Shown in pieces: positions 15,725-23,743 of a stretch of DNA of 64,000 bases. Each line of letters starts with the position of its first letter. The stretch's first letter is position 1. Below the pieces are notes generated by a model that was not told where the DNA came from, ran no database searches, and saw nothing but the letters and a program-made list of their open reading frames with translations. This stretch comes from Streptomyces rubrogriseus. Its GTDB lineage: Bacteria > Actinomycetota > Actinomycetes > Streptomycetales > Streptomycetaceae. The stretch is from positions 4,092,001 to 4,156,000 of the forward strand of contig NZ_CP116256.1 of assembly GCF_027947575.1 (NCBI RefSeq), written 5' to 3'. A program made the translations under genes and the position numbers.

Positions 15725-16615
15725 TCACTTCATGCCGGTGAAGTTCAGGGACTCGACGAGCCGGCGGCCGAGGAGGATCAGGAGGACGAGCACGGGCAGC
15801 ACGGAGAGGGCGGACCCCGCCATCAGCCCGGTCCAGTCGGGCTGGGTGTTGGGCGACTGCTGCTGGAAGATGCCGAGGGCGACGGTGAGTACCCGCGTCT
15901 CCTCGTCCCGGCCGGACAGCAGCGGCCACAGATAGTCCTTCCAGGCCCACACCGTGGTGGTGAGTCCGACGGTGAGCAGCGGGCCGCGGGTCATGGGCAT
16001 CACCACCCGCCAGAAGATCCCCCAGGGACCCACGCCGTCCAGGATTGCGGCCTCCTCCACCTCGCGGGGGACCGACAGGAAGAACTGCCGCAGGAAGAAG
16101 ACCGCGAACGGCGTCATCAGCACGCTCGGCGCGACCATGCCGACGAAGGTGTTCAGCCAGCCCAGGTCCTTCACCAGCACGAAGTTGGGCAGCACGGTGA
16201 AGATCGGGGGCACCATCAGCGCGCCGACGAGCACCCCGAAGACCACGTCGCGGCCGGGGAAGCGCAGCCGGGCGAAGGCGTAGCCGGCCATCGCGCAGAA
16301 CAGCGTCTGCAGCACCGCGATCAGCCCGCTGTAGACCACCGAGTTGAGCAGGTACCGCAGGAAGTCGACCTGTGCGCCGGAGCCGCCTGCCGCCACGGCT
16401 TCCTCCTGGCTGGTCAGTCCCAGCACCCGCAGGAAGTTGATCATCGTGGGGTGGTCCGGGACCAGCCCGGTGGAGTCGGTGTACAGGTCGGCCGCCGGGG
16501 TCAGCGCGGTGCGGACCATCCAGTAGAAGGGGAAGACGGTCGCGAACAGCGCGACGACGAGCACGGCCCACGCGGCGATCCGGCCGGGGGAGACTCTGGT
16601 CCTGATGCGTGTCAT
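15725..16615 (-). CDS. Sugar ABC transporter permease, MalG type
   Basis: 296 residues, six membrane segments predicted by hydrophobicity, beginning IAAWAVLVVALFATVFPFYWMV. The cytoplasmic EAA loop EEAAILDGVGPWGIFWRVVMPMTR (about residue 195), which docks the ATPase, is intact. The C terminus ends near the last helix (LNFTGMK), usual for MalG-like subunits. GAGGAG precedes ATG 16615. Begins 10 bases after the partner permease stop, so the two are co-translated and form the channel of the alpha-galactoside importer. Confidence 0.94.
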   Translation of the reverse strand: MTRIRTRVSPGRIAAWAVLVVALFATVFPFYWMVRTALTPAADLYTDSTGLVPDHPTMINFLRVLGLTSQEEAVAAGGSGAQVDFLRYLLNSVVYSGLIAVLQTLFCAMAGYAFARLRFPGRDVVFGVLVGALMVPPIFTVLPNFVLVKDLGWLNTFVGMVAPSVLMTPFAVFFLRQFFLSVPREVEEAAILDGVGPWGIFWRVVMPMTRGPLLTVGLTTTVWAWKDYLWPLLSGRDEETRVLTVALGIFQQQSPNTQPDWTGLMAGSALSVLPVLVLLILLGRRLVESLNFTGMK

Positions 16616-16625
16616 GGTCTGCTCC

Positions 16626-17579
16626 TCAGGCCAGGTCCGAGCGGGAAGCGCGCAGCAGGCGCATCTGTACGGCCGTCAGCACGCCGAGGATGAGCGCGAG
16701 CACCACGGCCACGGCGGAGGCGTAGCCCATGTGGAAGTTGGTGAAGGCCTGTTCGTAGATGTAGTAGTAGATGACCCGGGTGGCGCTGACCGGCCCGCCC
16801 TTGGTGGTCACGGCGATCGTGTCGAAGATCTGGAACGAGCCGATGAGCGACACCACCAGCACCAGCGAGAGCACCGGCCGCAGCAACGGCAGCGTGATCC
16901 TCGTGAACATCCGCCACTCACCGGCCCCGTCCAGCGAGGCGCTCTCGTAGAGGTACTGCGGGACCTGAAGCATGCCGGCGTAGAGCAGCAATGCGGTGTA
17001 GCCGGTGTAGGCCCAGGTGTTGACCGCCGCCACGCTCGGCATCGCCCAGTCGGGGGAGGTGAAGAAGCCCGTGGTGCCCACGCCCAGGGAGTTCAGTACA
17101 TGGTTGACCAGGCCGAGGTTGGTGTCGAGCAGCCACATCCACAGCAGTCCCACGGTCACGTTGGGCACCAGCCAGGGGACCAGCAGCATCGCCCGCAGTG
17201 CCACCGACCTGGTCAGACGGTGCATCAGCGTCGCCAGGACCAGTGCCAGCAGGGTCTGCGACACGATGTTCACCAGGACGTAGTAGCCGGTGACCTGCAG
17301 CGCGTTCCAGAACTGCTCGTCGCCGATCAGCCGGCTGTAGTTGTCCCCGCCGACGAAGTCGGGCGTGGCGATGAGGCTGTAGTCGGTGAGCGAGTAGTAG
17401 ATGCCCCGCACGGTCGGATACGCGTAGAAGAGCGCGAAGCCGAGCAGGGCCGGCGCCAGGAACAGCCACGCCGCCTTCCGGTCGTCGCGGGGCCGGCGAG
17501 GCCGGTGCGGCGCCGGGGCCCCGCCCGGCGACGTACCGGCACCTGGATGCGGTGGCGCCACCGCCGTGTGTGCGCCCAT
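16626..17579 (-). CDS. Sugar ABC transporter permease, MalF type
   Basis: 317 residues. A Pro/Arg-rich cytoplasmic tail is followed by six membrane helices starting AAWLFLAPALLGFALFYAYPTV. The EAA loop YLYESASLDGAGEWRMFTRITLPLLRP is intact. ATG 17579 is placed by GGAGGGG five bases upstream. First gene of the importer operon, with a good promoter at 17639-17668. Pairs with the MalG-type subunit immediately downstream. Confidence 0.94.
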   Translation of the reverse strand: MGAHTAVAPPHPGAGTSPGGAPAPHRPRRPRDDRKAAWLFLAPALLGFALFYAYPTVRGIYYSLTDYSLIATPDFVGGDNYSRLIGDEQFWNALQVTGYYVLVNIVSQTLLALVLATLMHRLTRSVALRAMLLVPWLVPNVTVGLLWMWLLDTNLGLVNHVLNSLGVGTTGFFTSPDWAMPSVAAVNTWAYTGYTALLLYAGMLQVPQYLYESASLDGAGEWRMFTRITLPLLRPVLSLVLVVSLIGSFQIFDTIAVTTKGGPVSATRVIYYYIYEQAFTNFHMGYASAVAVVLALILGVLTAVQMRLLRASRSDLA

Positions 17580-17637
17580 GGTTCCCCTCCGAAGGGATTC
17601 GCGCCGCACCTCTTGCCAGTGGGGCACCGTGGACAAC

Positions 17638-17668
17638 ATATTGATGAGCAAGAGCGAAACTTTGTCAA
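17638..17668 (-). promoter_or_regulatory. Promoter of the alpha-galactoside operon
   Basis: On the minus strand, a perfect TTGACA -35 (17668-17663) is followed after 18 or 19 bases by TCAATA or CAATAT. The transcription start would lie near 17630, about 50 bases before the first permease gene. AAAGTTTCGCTC lies directly after the -35 and could be the regulator site. Confidence 0.6.
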
Positions 17669-17713
17669 TGCTCACGCATAATGGCGAGGTCGGCCGACAG
17701 GCCAGGCGCCGTC

Positions 17714-17753
17714 GGAGGGCTGACTCCCCATCCGTTCCCGGAGGGCTGATTCC
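17714..17753. repeat. Pair of 14-bp direct repeats
   Basis: GGAGGGCTGACTCC (17714-17727) and GGAGGGCTGATTCC (17740-17753) are 26 bases apart, between the end of the LanC gene and the importer promoter. Each copy is also loosely palindromic (GGAG...CTCC). They may be regulator sites for the importer operon. The 17669-17861 gap otherwise shows nothing convincing. Confidence 0.4.
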
Positions 17754-17861
17754 ATGCGGACATGCAGACCGCGACGCGGCAGACGGCCGCCTTCCGCCAT
17801 CGCGGAGGCAGCCCGGACCTCCGTGGACGGGCGGTCGCACGATCGCCCCCGGCCCCGCGGG

Positions 17862-19262
17862 TCAGGCCAGCAGCAAGGGCATGTCCCAGTCGGCCGGTGT
17901 GCCGGCCGCCGCGTACGAGTCCAGGGCGAGTGCGACACCGGCGGCCCCGTCGAGGTAGCCGGAGACATCGGAGCCGAACGGCACCTTCGTCATCGTGAAG
18001 CGCAGTCCGAACGGCACTTCCGGGTCGAAGGCGGAGACGAGTCCGGCGGCGATGTCGTCCCGCAGTTCGGCCAGCCGAGGGTCCTGCCACGCTTCGTTGA
18101 GCCGGCCGAGCTGGTGCAGGGCCCCGGCCCAACCGTGGCACAGGGCGTGGTCGTCGATGCCCCAGGCCGACCGGGGGAGGACCAGCAGCCGCTCCACCGA
18201 GGCGCGGGCGAGGTCGGAGAAGTCCGCCCGGCCGAGCGCCCGTCCGGCCAGTTGCAGGGCCCGGGAAACCCCGGGAGCCCCGTAGCACCAGGCCGGCCAC
18301 TTCGCGGCGCCGTCGTAGGCGGCGGGCCCCCGTTGCCACTGGGCGAAGGAGAGGTAGCCGGGCCAGAAGACGCCGTATCGGTCCGCGACCGCCCAGGTCC
18401 GCAGCAGCGCGGCCGTCGCCTCCACGGCCTCCCGCTGCCGCGGCACCCGCACACCCTTCTCCCAGGCCAGGGCCAGCAGGGCGAGCGGCCCGGCGACGCC
18501 GTGCGAGAGGCCCAGGTTGAGGTGGCCGCCGGGGAACGCCGCCTCGGAGCCGATCCGGGGCGCGTCCAGGGCCCACCAGCGCGGCACGTCCGCACCCTGG
18601 TGCTCCACGGTGCCGAGCGACAGGCGCACGAGGTAGTCGAGCACCGCCGTCAGCGGCTCCTCGCAGCTCTCCGCGCGGGCCAGCAGATAGCGGCCCACGC
18701 CGGTCAGACCACGGACCACCTCGTAGTGACCGATGGTGGGCAGCGGCCGGTCCTCCACGGGCGGCAGGACGGTCCGCACGAGGTCGCGCTGGTAGGCGTC
18801 GAAGCGCTGGAGCGCGGAGACGTAGCCCCCGGTGGTGCGGTGGGCGAGCAGCACGGCGAACGCCAGGGCCCCCGGCCCCTTGAAGACCCCGCCCGCGGTG
18901 CCGGGCCGCCCCGAGACGGCGCGGGTTCCCGCCGTGAGATACGCGTGAGCCCGCGGCACCTGCCGCGCAGCGTCCCGGGAGGCGCCCGCGAACGCCAGTG
19001 CCAGTCCGGGGCTGCCGCTGCCGAGGGTGAGCTCGGCCCAGATCGGCTCGGCCACCCCGTCGTCCGCCGCCCGGGCGGGGATACGCGTGGCCGCCATCGT
19101 GGCGGCGGGATCGGCGAGCCGGTCCAGGATCTCGGCGGAGACGGCTCCGGCCCGTTCCCGGAGGGACCGGGGGGACTCGACGGCCGAATCCTCGCGCGTC
19201 CCGCTCCTCCCGGACCCGTCCGTCGCGTGCTCCCGTGACCCGCCCTCGGTGGTGCCGCTCAT
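17862..19262 (-). CDS. lanC: Class I lanthipeptide cyclase LanC
   Basis: 466 residues. Zinc-dependent cyclase that adds Cys thiols onto dehydrated Ser/Thr to form lanthionine rings. The three zinc ligands are visible: Cys in WPAWCYGAPGVSRAL (about residue 340) and Cys-His in DDHALCHGWAGALHQLG (about 390). GHLNLGLSHGVAGPLALLALA is the family His-Gly motif. The first 35 residues are polar and probably disordered. Its ATG overlaps the LanB stop by four bases (ATGA), so the two are translationally coupled. Last gene of the lanthipeptide operon. Confidence 0.94.
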   Translation of the reverse strand: MSGTTEGGSREHATDGSGRSGTREDSAVESPRSLRERAGAVSAEILDRLADPAATMAATRIPARAADDGVAEPIWAELTLGSGSPGLALAFAGASRDAARQVPRAHAYLTAGTRAVSGRPGTAGGVFKGPGALAFAVLLAHRTTGGYVSALQRFDAYQRDLVRTVLPPVEDRPLPTIGHYEVVRGLTGVGRYLLARAESCEEPLTAVLDYLVRLSLGTVEHQGADVPRWWALDAPRIGSEAAFPGGHLNLGLSHGVAGPLALLALAWEKGVRVPRQREAVEATAALLRTWAVADRYGVFWPGYLSFAQWQRGPAAYDGAAKWPAWCYGAPGVSRALQLAGRALGRADFSDLARASVERLLVLPRSAWGIDDHALCHGWAGALHQLGRLNEAWQDPRLAELRDDIAAGLVSAFDPEVPFGLRFTMTKVPFGSDVSGYLDGAAGVALALDSYAAAGTPADWDMPLLLA

Positions 19263-22200
19263 CGTCCGCTCCCGCTCCCGCTCACGTGCCGCCGGCGGCC
19301 GGCATGGGTGCGTACCGCGCCACGCAGCACCGCGTACCCCCGCGCCTCGGCCGCCCGGTCGATGCCGAACAGCCGGTTGTGCCGCATGTGCAGGAGCGAC
19401 AGGAGGGCCTCGTCGCGGTCGGCCTCCGGGGCGGACAGGATCAACTCCCCGTAGGCACGTGGTTCGGGCGACTCGGACCACAGCGCGCCGAGCGACGGCA
19501 CCCCGAGGACCGCCGCGGCCGACGACACCGCACGGCCCGGCCCGATCAGCCGGTCCGCGACGGCCCGGTGTCGCTGGTAGACCTCGTGCTCCACGGTCTT
19601 CGTGAACATCCGGTCGACCCAGCCGCGCCAGTCCCAGTCCCCGAGGGATTCCAGCAGCACCGCGTGGCCGAGCCCGGCGAGCACGGCACCGGGGACCGCC
19701 CGCGCGGGACCCTGCAGCGCGCGCAACTGGACGAGCGCCGACAGGCTGTCGGTGCGGAAGAAGCGCTCGGCGGCCTCCTGCACGGCCTCGCCCCCGTACC
19801 GGTCGCTCTCGGGCCGGTACGCGTCGAGGGTCATCGTCCGCAGGGCTCCGCTGTCAACGAGAGCCCGTGACACCCGGCTGATCGCGGGCAGCACCCGGCC
19901 GTTCAATGCCTCGGGATCGCCGTGGAACCGCAGTCGCAGATGCGGCTCGGGGTCCTGGTAGCGCAGGAAGAACCAGCGGTCGACCTCGTCCTCCACCTCG
20001 GAGAGCAAGGCAGGAAGACGCTCGGTGAGCAGAGCGTCGTGGGCCGACGGTTCGGCGTACCACTTGACGAACAGCCAGTCCTCGCCCGGCAGATGGATCC
20101 GGACCGGAGCAGGCCGGACGGGTACGGGCGGGGCGGGCGGGGCGGTCCGTCCCCGCGCCGGCTCGGCACTCTCCGGCGCCGTGCGCCCGGCGGCGCGTCG
20201 CGCCCCCGCGAGGGGCACCACGATCTCCGTGCTGTGCCCGCCGTTCCAGCCGAGCCCGGCGCCGTCGGCCGTCAGGTCCTCGTACAGGACGAACCGAGGA
20301 TGTGCGGCGGTCAGTTCGGCGCGCAACAGGTCCCGGTCCCACCGCTCACGCAGGTCGACGGGGTACATCTGGTCGTTGCGCGCGATCTGCAGCCGGTCCG
20401 GTACGGCCAGCCGCCGGCGCCAGGCGTCGAGGCCCTGCTCCCATGCCCCGGCGCCCTGTGCCCGGGCCGCGTCGCGCAGCCGCCGGCCCGGCAGCCAGCG
20501 CCCGGGCACGGCCACCACCCGTCCGTACCGGACCCGCGGCAGATACGGCAGCGCGTCGTGCCCCGCCCAGTTCCAGCCCGACCACACGCGGGGCCGGGCG
20601 GTCGCGAGATCCACGAGGAACCGGGCCACCGGCGGGGCCTGGGTGTCCAGGGCCAGCATGTGCGGCAGCACGGGACGGACCGGACGGCCGCTCCGCGGAT
20701 CCAGCAGCCGCAGTCCGTCGGAGCCGGCGGCGACCAGCAGCGAGCGCCAGTCCAGACAGCGGGGGTCGCGCCGGTCGTCGGGTACGCCGATCGGGATGCG
20801 GTACGGCAGCAGCCGGGGCACTTGGACGATGTTGAGCCCGCGCGGCTCGTGGGGCATCAACTCGACCTGCGCCGTGATCACCGTGTCGTCGGCGCTCTCG
20901 GCGGCCAGCCGGGCGAGTTCGTCGGTGAGGCCGGCCGCCGCCGCGAACCGGCCCGCGGTGGCGCCCGCGGTCCAGGCGCCGATGTGCGGGCTGCCGAGCA
21001 GCCGGAACTCACCGCGGTCCAGCGCCGCGGTGCTCTCGGAGAGCACCTGGAAGCAGAGTTCGAGGCTGCGCGGCGGCGCGGCTGCGGGATCGTGCCCGGC
21101 GACCTCGCCGAGACGCCCTACGACCTCGTCGGTCAGCACCAGGTCACGGCCGGACAGGACGGCCTCCTGCAACAACTCGCCGATCATCGCGCGCCTGGGC
21201 CCGTCCGCCTCGTCGCCGGGGCCGCTGCGCGCGTACACCGGCTCCGCGCCGTACTCGGAGGGCAGACCGAGACCGCGGTGCGGGTCGACCAGCTCGCCCA
21301 ACGGCACGGCACAGGCGGTGCCGTAGCGCTCGATGAAACGCTCGCGGTAGTCCCGCATGTACGCCAGCGTCGTCCACTGCGGGGTGATCTCCCAGATCGC
21401 GGCCGCGTACCGGCACACCTCCCGGCCGACCGCCTCGGGGACGACGAACTCGCCGGGCACGTGCAGATCCACGTGCAGAGGTGGCCGGGCGTGCGCGTCG
21501 TCGCCCGTGCCGGGGACATCGAGTCGGCGGACCGCGTCCAGGGCGTCCTGCCAGGAGCCGCCGCCCAGCCCCGGAGGATCGTCCTGATGCCGGGCGCAGG
21601 CCGCCCGTATGTTCCGCAGCGCCCGCGCGTCGTCGGGAAGCACCCCGCCCAGGACCGTCTCGATGCCGTCGAGCAGCGGGGCGTCGATGCGGTGCGGGGT
21701 GATCGAGGTGAGCAGGAAGCCGTGTTGCAGGAGCCCGGCCAGCTGACCGTCGAGCCGCTCGGCGTCCAGCGCCGGGAAGCGTTCCGTCAGCGACCCGAGG
21801 AGATCCGCGTACGGCACCGGATTGCGCGCCCGCTCGCGCACGGCGCCGACCAGCGCGTTGTCGCGCACCGACTGCTCCTGCGCGCCGGTACGCAGATACA
21901 GCCGCCCGTCCCGGACGAAACACAGGTCGTTGAGTACGACGTCCACGCGTCGGCGGACGGCGGGCTCCCCGAGCCAGGCCAGGACCCGTCGGCGCAGCCA
22001 CGCCCCGTCGAGCCGGACCGCGACCTCACCGGTTCCCGGCTCGGCCTTGGCCACGGAACCGAACCGGGCCGTGCCGACACCCGCGAACAGGCCGAACGGG
22101 GTGGGGCGCGCTGCGGCGCGGCGGGCGTACCGGGTCAGGGTTCGCGCGGCGCTCAGGGTCCGCTTGCGTCCCAGGGTGGAGGCGCCCTCGTCAGTGGTCA

Positions 22201-22414
22201 GACGGGCCAGGCTGTGGGCCAGCGAACCGCTGGCGACCCGGACCGCCTGGCCGAGCAGGGGATCGGCGGCGAGCTGCCGCGCTCCGGATACCGGCTCGGC
22301 CGCGTCGACCGTGGCCGGAGCGGCTCCGCGCGGCCGGCTCGCCATCCGGACCAGTACGGGCTCCCGTACCTCGAAGACCGCTGCTGCTCGGTGGGCTTCG
22401 GACTCCGCCGCCAC
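19259..22414 (-). CDS. lanB: Full-length class I lanthipeptide dehydratase LanB
   Basis: 1051 residues. Class I dehydratase that glutamylates Ser/Thr of the precursor using Glu-tRNA and then eliminates glutamate. Both parts are fused, as in NisB: the N-terminal glutamylation domain (LARLTTDEGASTLGRKRTLSAARTLTRYARRAAARPTPFGLFAGVG pattern; ARPTPFGLFAGV near residue 105 is the family hallmark) and the C-terminal SpaB_C elimination domain (DWLFVKWYAEPSAHDALLTE to the end, about residues 755-1040, with FFLRYQDPEPHLRLRF). GTG 22414 follows GAGGAG. It starts 84 bases after the precursor gene, across a strong hairpin. Confidence 0.95.
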   Translation of the reverse strand: MAAESEAHRAAAVFEVREPVLVRMASRPRGAAPATVDAAEPVSGARQLAADPLLGQAVRVASGSLAHSLARLTTDEGASTLGRKRTLSAARTLTRYARRAAARPTPFGLFAGVGTARFGSVAKAEPGTGEVAVRLDGAWLRRRVLAWLGEPAVRRRVDVVLNDLCFVRDGRLYLRTGAQEQSVRDNALVGAVRERARNPVPYADLLGSLTERFPALDAERLDGQLAGLLQHGFLLTSITPHRIDAPLLDGIETVLGGVLPDDARALRNIRAACARHQDDPPGLGGGSWQDALDAVRRLDVPGTGDDAHARPPLHVDLHVPGEFVVPEAVGREVCRYAAAIWEITPQWTTLAYMRDYRERFIERYGTACAVPLGELVDPHRGLGLPSEYGAEPVYARSGPGDEADGPRRAMIGELLQEAVLSGRDLVLTDEVVGRLGEVAGHDPAAAPPRSLELCFQVLSESTAALDRGEFRLLGSPHIGAWTAGATAGRFAAAAGLTDELARLAAESADDTVITAQVELMPHEPRGLNIVQVPRLLPYRIPIGVPDDRRDPRCLDWRSLLVAAGSDGLRLLDPRSGRPVRPVLPHMLALDTQAPPVARFLVDLATARPRVWSGWNWAGHDALPYLPRVRYGRVVAVPGRWLPGRRLRDAARAQGAGAWEQGLDAWRRRLAVPDRLQIARNDQMYPVDLRERWDRDLLRAELTAAHPRFVLYEDLTADGAGLGWNGGHSTEIVVPLAGARRAAGRTAPESAEPARGRTAPPAPPVPVRPAPVRIHLPGEDWLFVKWYAEPSAHDALLTERLPALLSEVEDEVDRWFFLRYQDPEPHLRLRFHGDPEALNGRVLPAISRVSRALVDSGALRTMTLDAYRPESDRYGGEAVQEAAERFFRTDSLSALVQLRALQGPARAVPGAVLAGLGHAVLLESLGDWDWRGWVDRMFTKTVEHEVYQRHRAVADRLIGPGRAVSSAAAVLGVPSLGALWSESPEPRAYGELILSAPEADRDEALLSLLHMRHNRLFGIDRAAEARGYAVLRGAVRTHAGRRRHVSGSGSGR

Positions 22415-22441
22415 GTGTGTGCTCCTCGCCGTCGTGCGGAA

Positions 22442-22469
22442 AGCGGGGCGGACTCGGGGCCGCCCCGCT
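22442..22469 (-). terminator. Hairpin between lanthipeptide precursor and lanB
   Basis: AGCGGGGCGG (22442-22451) and CCGCCCCGCT (22460-22469) form a perfect 10-bp stem with an 8-base loop. There is no T-run. Placed between precursor and lanB, it fits a partial terminator or RNA-stability element that keeps precursor transcript in excess over the enzymes, a common feature of lanthipeptide operons. Confidence 0.6.
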
Positions 22470-22498
22470 CGGAAGAGCCCCGAGGGGGCCTCAGTCCG

Positions 22499-22660
22499 TC
22501 AGCAACAGATGGGGCAGCGCGTGCCGATCGCGTAGCTGCTCGGCGACGTGAAGGTGCCCTCGCCGAACTGCGCGGCCTGCTCCGGGAGATCGGAGACGCG
22601 GAGGTCCAGGTCGAGGTCGAGCTCGGGGGCTTCGTGGGACAGAACGATCTCGGTACGCAT
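22499..22660 (-). CDS. lanA: Class I lanthipeptide precursor peptide
   Basis: 53 residues; ATG 22660 follows GGGAGA. The leader (residues 1 to about 33) is acidic with the repeat LDLDLDL at 14-20, probably the LanB-binding FNLD-like box. The core region is Ser/Thr/Cys-rich: GTFTSPSSYAIGT (35-47) then RCPICC (48-53). It has Cys at 49, 52 and 53 and candidates for dehydration at Thr36, Thr38, Ser39, Ser41, Ser42 and Thr47, so up to three (methyl)lanthionine rings are possible. The CC terminus recalls planosporicin/microbisporicin-type cores, but the rest is different. Immediately upstream of LanB and LanC. The leader cleavage site and the protease are not evident. Confidence 0.9.
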   Translation of the reverse strand: MRTEIVLSHEAPELDLDLDLRVSDLPEQAAQFGEGTFTSPSSYAIGTRCPICC

Positions 22661-22753
22661 GCTTCTCCCTTGGGTGTTGGGGTGCACGGACTCGAAACGC
22701 AGGGCCCCGGTCGGGGCCCGGACATGCGCAACCATTGCCCACGCCACTGACAG

Positions 22754-22782
22754 TCGGTAGACGAAAACGAGCCATTGATCAA
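22754..22782 (-). promoter_or_regulatory. Possible promoter of the lanthipeptide operon
   Basis: On the minus strand, TTGATC (22782-22777), a 17-base spacer and TACCGA (22759-22754) form a plausible promoter about 90 bases before the precursor start. The -10 is weak, and no regulator gene of the operon is adjacent. Confidence 0.3.
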
Positions 22783-22852
22783 GAGTCGGCCGTTCCCGAG
22801 GACTGGGGAGTGTCGGTTCCCGCGCCCGGCCCGCCCGGACCCATGGGGACGG

Positions 22853-23629
22853 TCAGACCGCCGTGGCGAACGCGGTGACGGCGTCGGCCAGGTCGGCCGG
22901 AGCCTCCAGCGGGATCAGGTGTCCGGTGCGGGGGACCACCACGAAGTCGGCTCGGGCGAGGTAGGGCACCAGGTTGTCGCGGAGTACACCGGCCGGTTCC
23001 ACCTGGTCGTGTTCCCCGGCGACCACGAGCGCGGGCACGTCGATCCTGCGGGTGTGCTCGGTGATGTCCTGCGCGATGCCGCGCAAGGGCCACTCGATGC
23101 GGGCGGCGTCGCCGACGTTCCGCGAATCGGTCACGATCCGCGCCCTGAGCGCGGCGGGCAGCTCGGTCGCCGTGAGGACGTGATCCCGTGCCCCGGCCAC
23201 GGACTCGGCCGAGTCGTAGGCGTGGGACAGGGCTTCCCGGTACTCGGGAGTGACCTGGGCGGCGGGCTTGGCGGGTCCGGAGGCGACGAGAACGATTCCG
23301 CGCAGGCCCGCGGGCCGGGTGGCCGCCACCAGCTGGGCGACCTTGCCCCCCATCGAATGTCCGACCAGCACGTAGTCGGTGACCCCCGCGTCCGCGAGCA
23401 CGGCGAGCGTGTCGTCGGCGAGGCGACCGAGGGTATAAGGGCCGGGGAGCGCCCTTGACCGGCCCCATCCGCGGAAGTCGACCGCGACCACGGCACGGCC
23501 CGGCAGGCGGTCGACGACGAGGTCCCAGGTGCGGGCGGAGCCACCCCAGTAGTGCAGGAACACAAGGGTCGGCCCGGTCCCGGTCCGATGGTCGTAAACG
23601 GGCGGAAGCGTGTGCTGCGTGGTGCTCAT
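22853..23629 (-). CDS. Alpha/beta hydrolase
   Basis: 258 residues, cytoplasmic. Alpha/beta-hydrolase fold with oxyanion region LVFLHYWGGSARTW, nucleophile elbow GHSMGGKVAQL (Ser about residue 100), acid Asp in VVAGEHDQVEP and catalytic His in RTGHLIPLEAP. The substrate is probably a small ester, lactone or haloperoxidase-type acid, not resolvable. ATG 23629 follows GAGAAGAG. Divergent from an AraC-type regulator that likely controls it; a perfect 12-bp palindrome (23711-23722) sits between them. Although next to the lanthipeptide operon on the same strand, the 190-base gap makes co-transcription uncertain. Confidence 0.88.
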   Translation of the reverse strand: MSTTQHTLPPVYDHRTGTGPTLVFLHYWGGSARTWDLVVDRLPGRAVVAVDFRGWGRSRALPGPYTLGRLADDTLAVLADAGVTDYVLVGHSMGGKVAQLVAATRPAGLRGIVLVASGPAKPAAQVTPEYREALSHAYDSAESVAGARDHVLTATELPAALRARIVTDSRNVGDAARIEWPLRGIAQDITEHTRRIDVPALVVAGEHDQVEPAGVLRDNLVPYLARADFVVVPRTGHLIPLEAPADLADAVTAFATAV

Positions 23630-23710
23630 GATGGCTCTTCTCGTTCGATGCCCGGGGGTGGTTGCCCCCTGTGTTCATCGAACCCCTCGCACCCCGGGCC
23701 GGGCATCGGC

Positions 23711-23722
23711 GCGACCGGTCGC
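23711..23722. promoter_or_regulatory. 12-bp palindrome, candidate operator
   Basis: GCGACCGGTCGC is a perfect palindrome 22 bases before the likely AraC-family start and 82 bases before the divergent hydrolase. Position suits a shared regulator site; GC-rich palindromes of this length also arise by chance. Confidence 0.35.
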
Positions 23723-23743
23723 CCGATGGTGAAAACTGGACAC

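Noticed and set aside
14145..16693. Long plus-strand open frames opposite the transporter genes
   Set aside because: Overlap the binding protein and permease genes, whose lipobox, EAA loops and helices are unmistakable; shadow translations are His/Gly/Arg-rich without domains.
17672..17771. Small minus-strand ORFs (for example MSAWNQPSGNGWG...) between lanC and the importer
   Set aside because: Two overlapping frames are equally open, they run over the -35 of the importer promoter, and no ribosome binding site is evident.
19922..22750. 942-codon open frame on the plus strand
   Set aside because: Antisense to lanB and lanA; no recognisable domain, composition typical of a GC-rich shadow frame.
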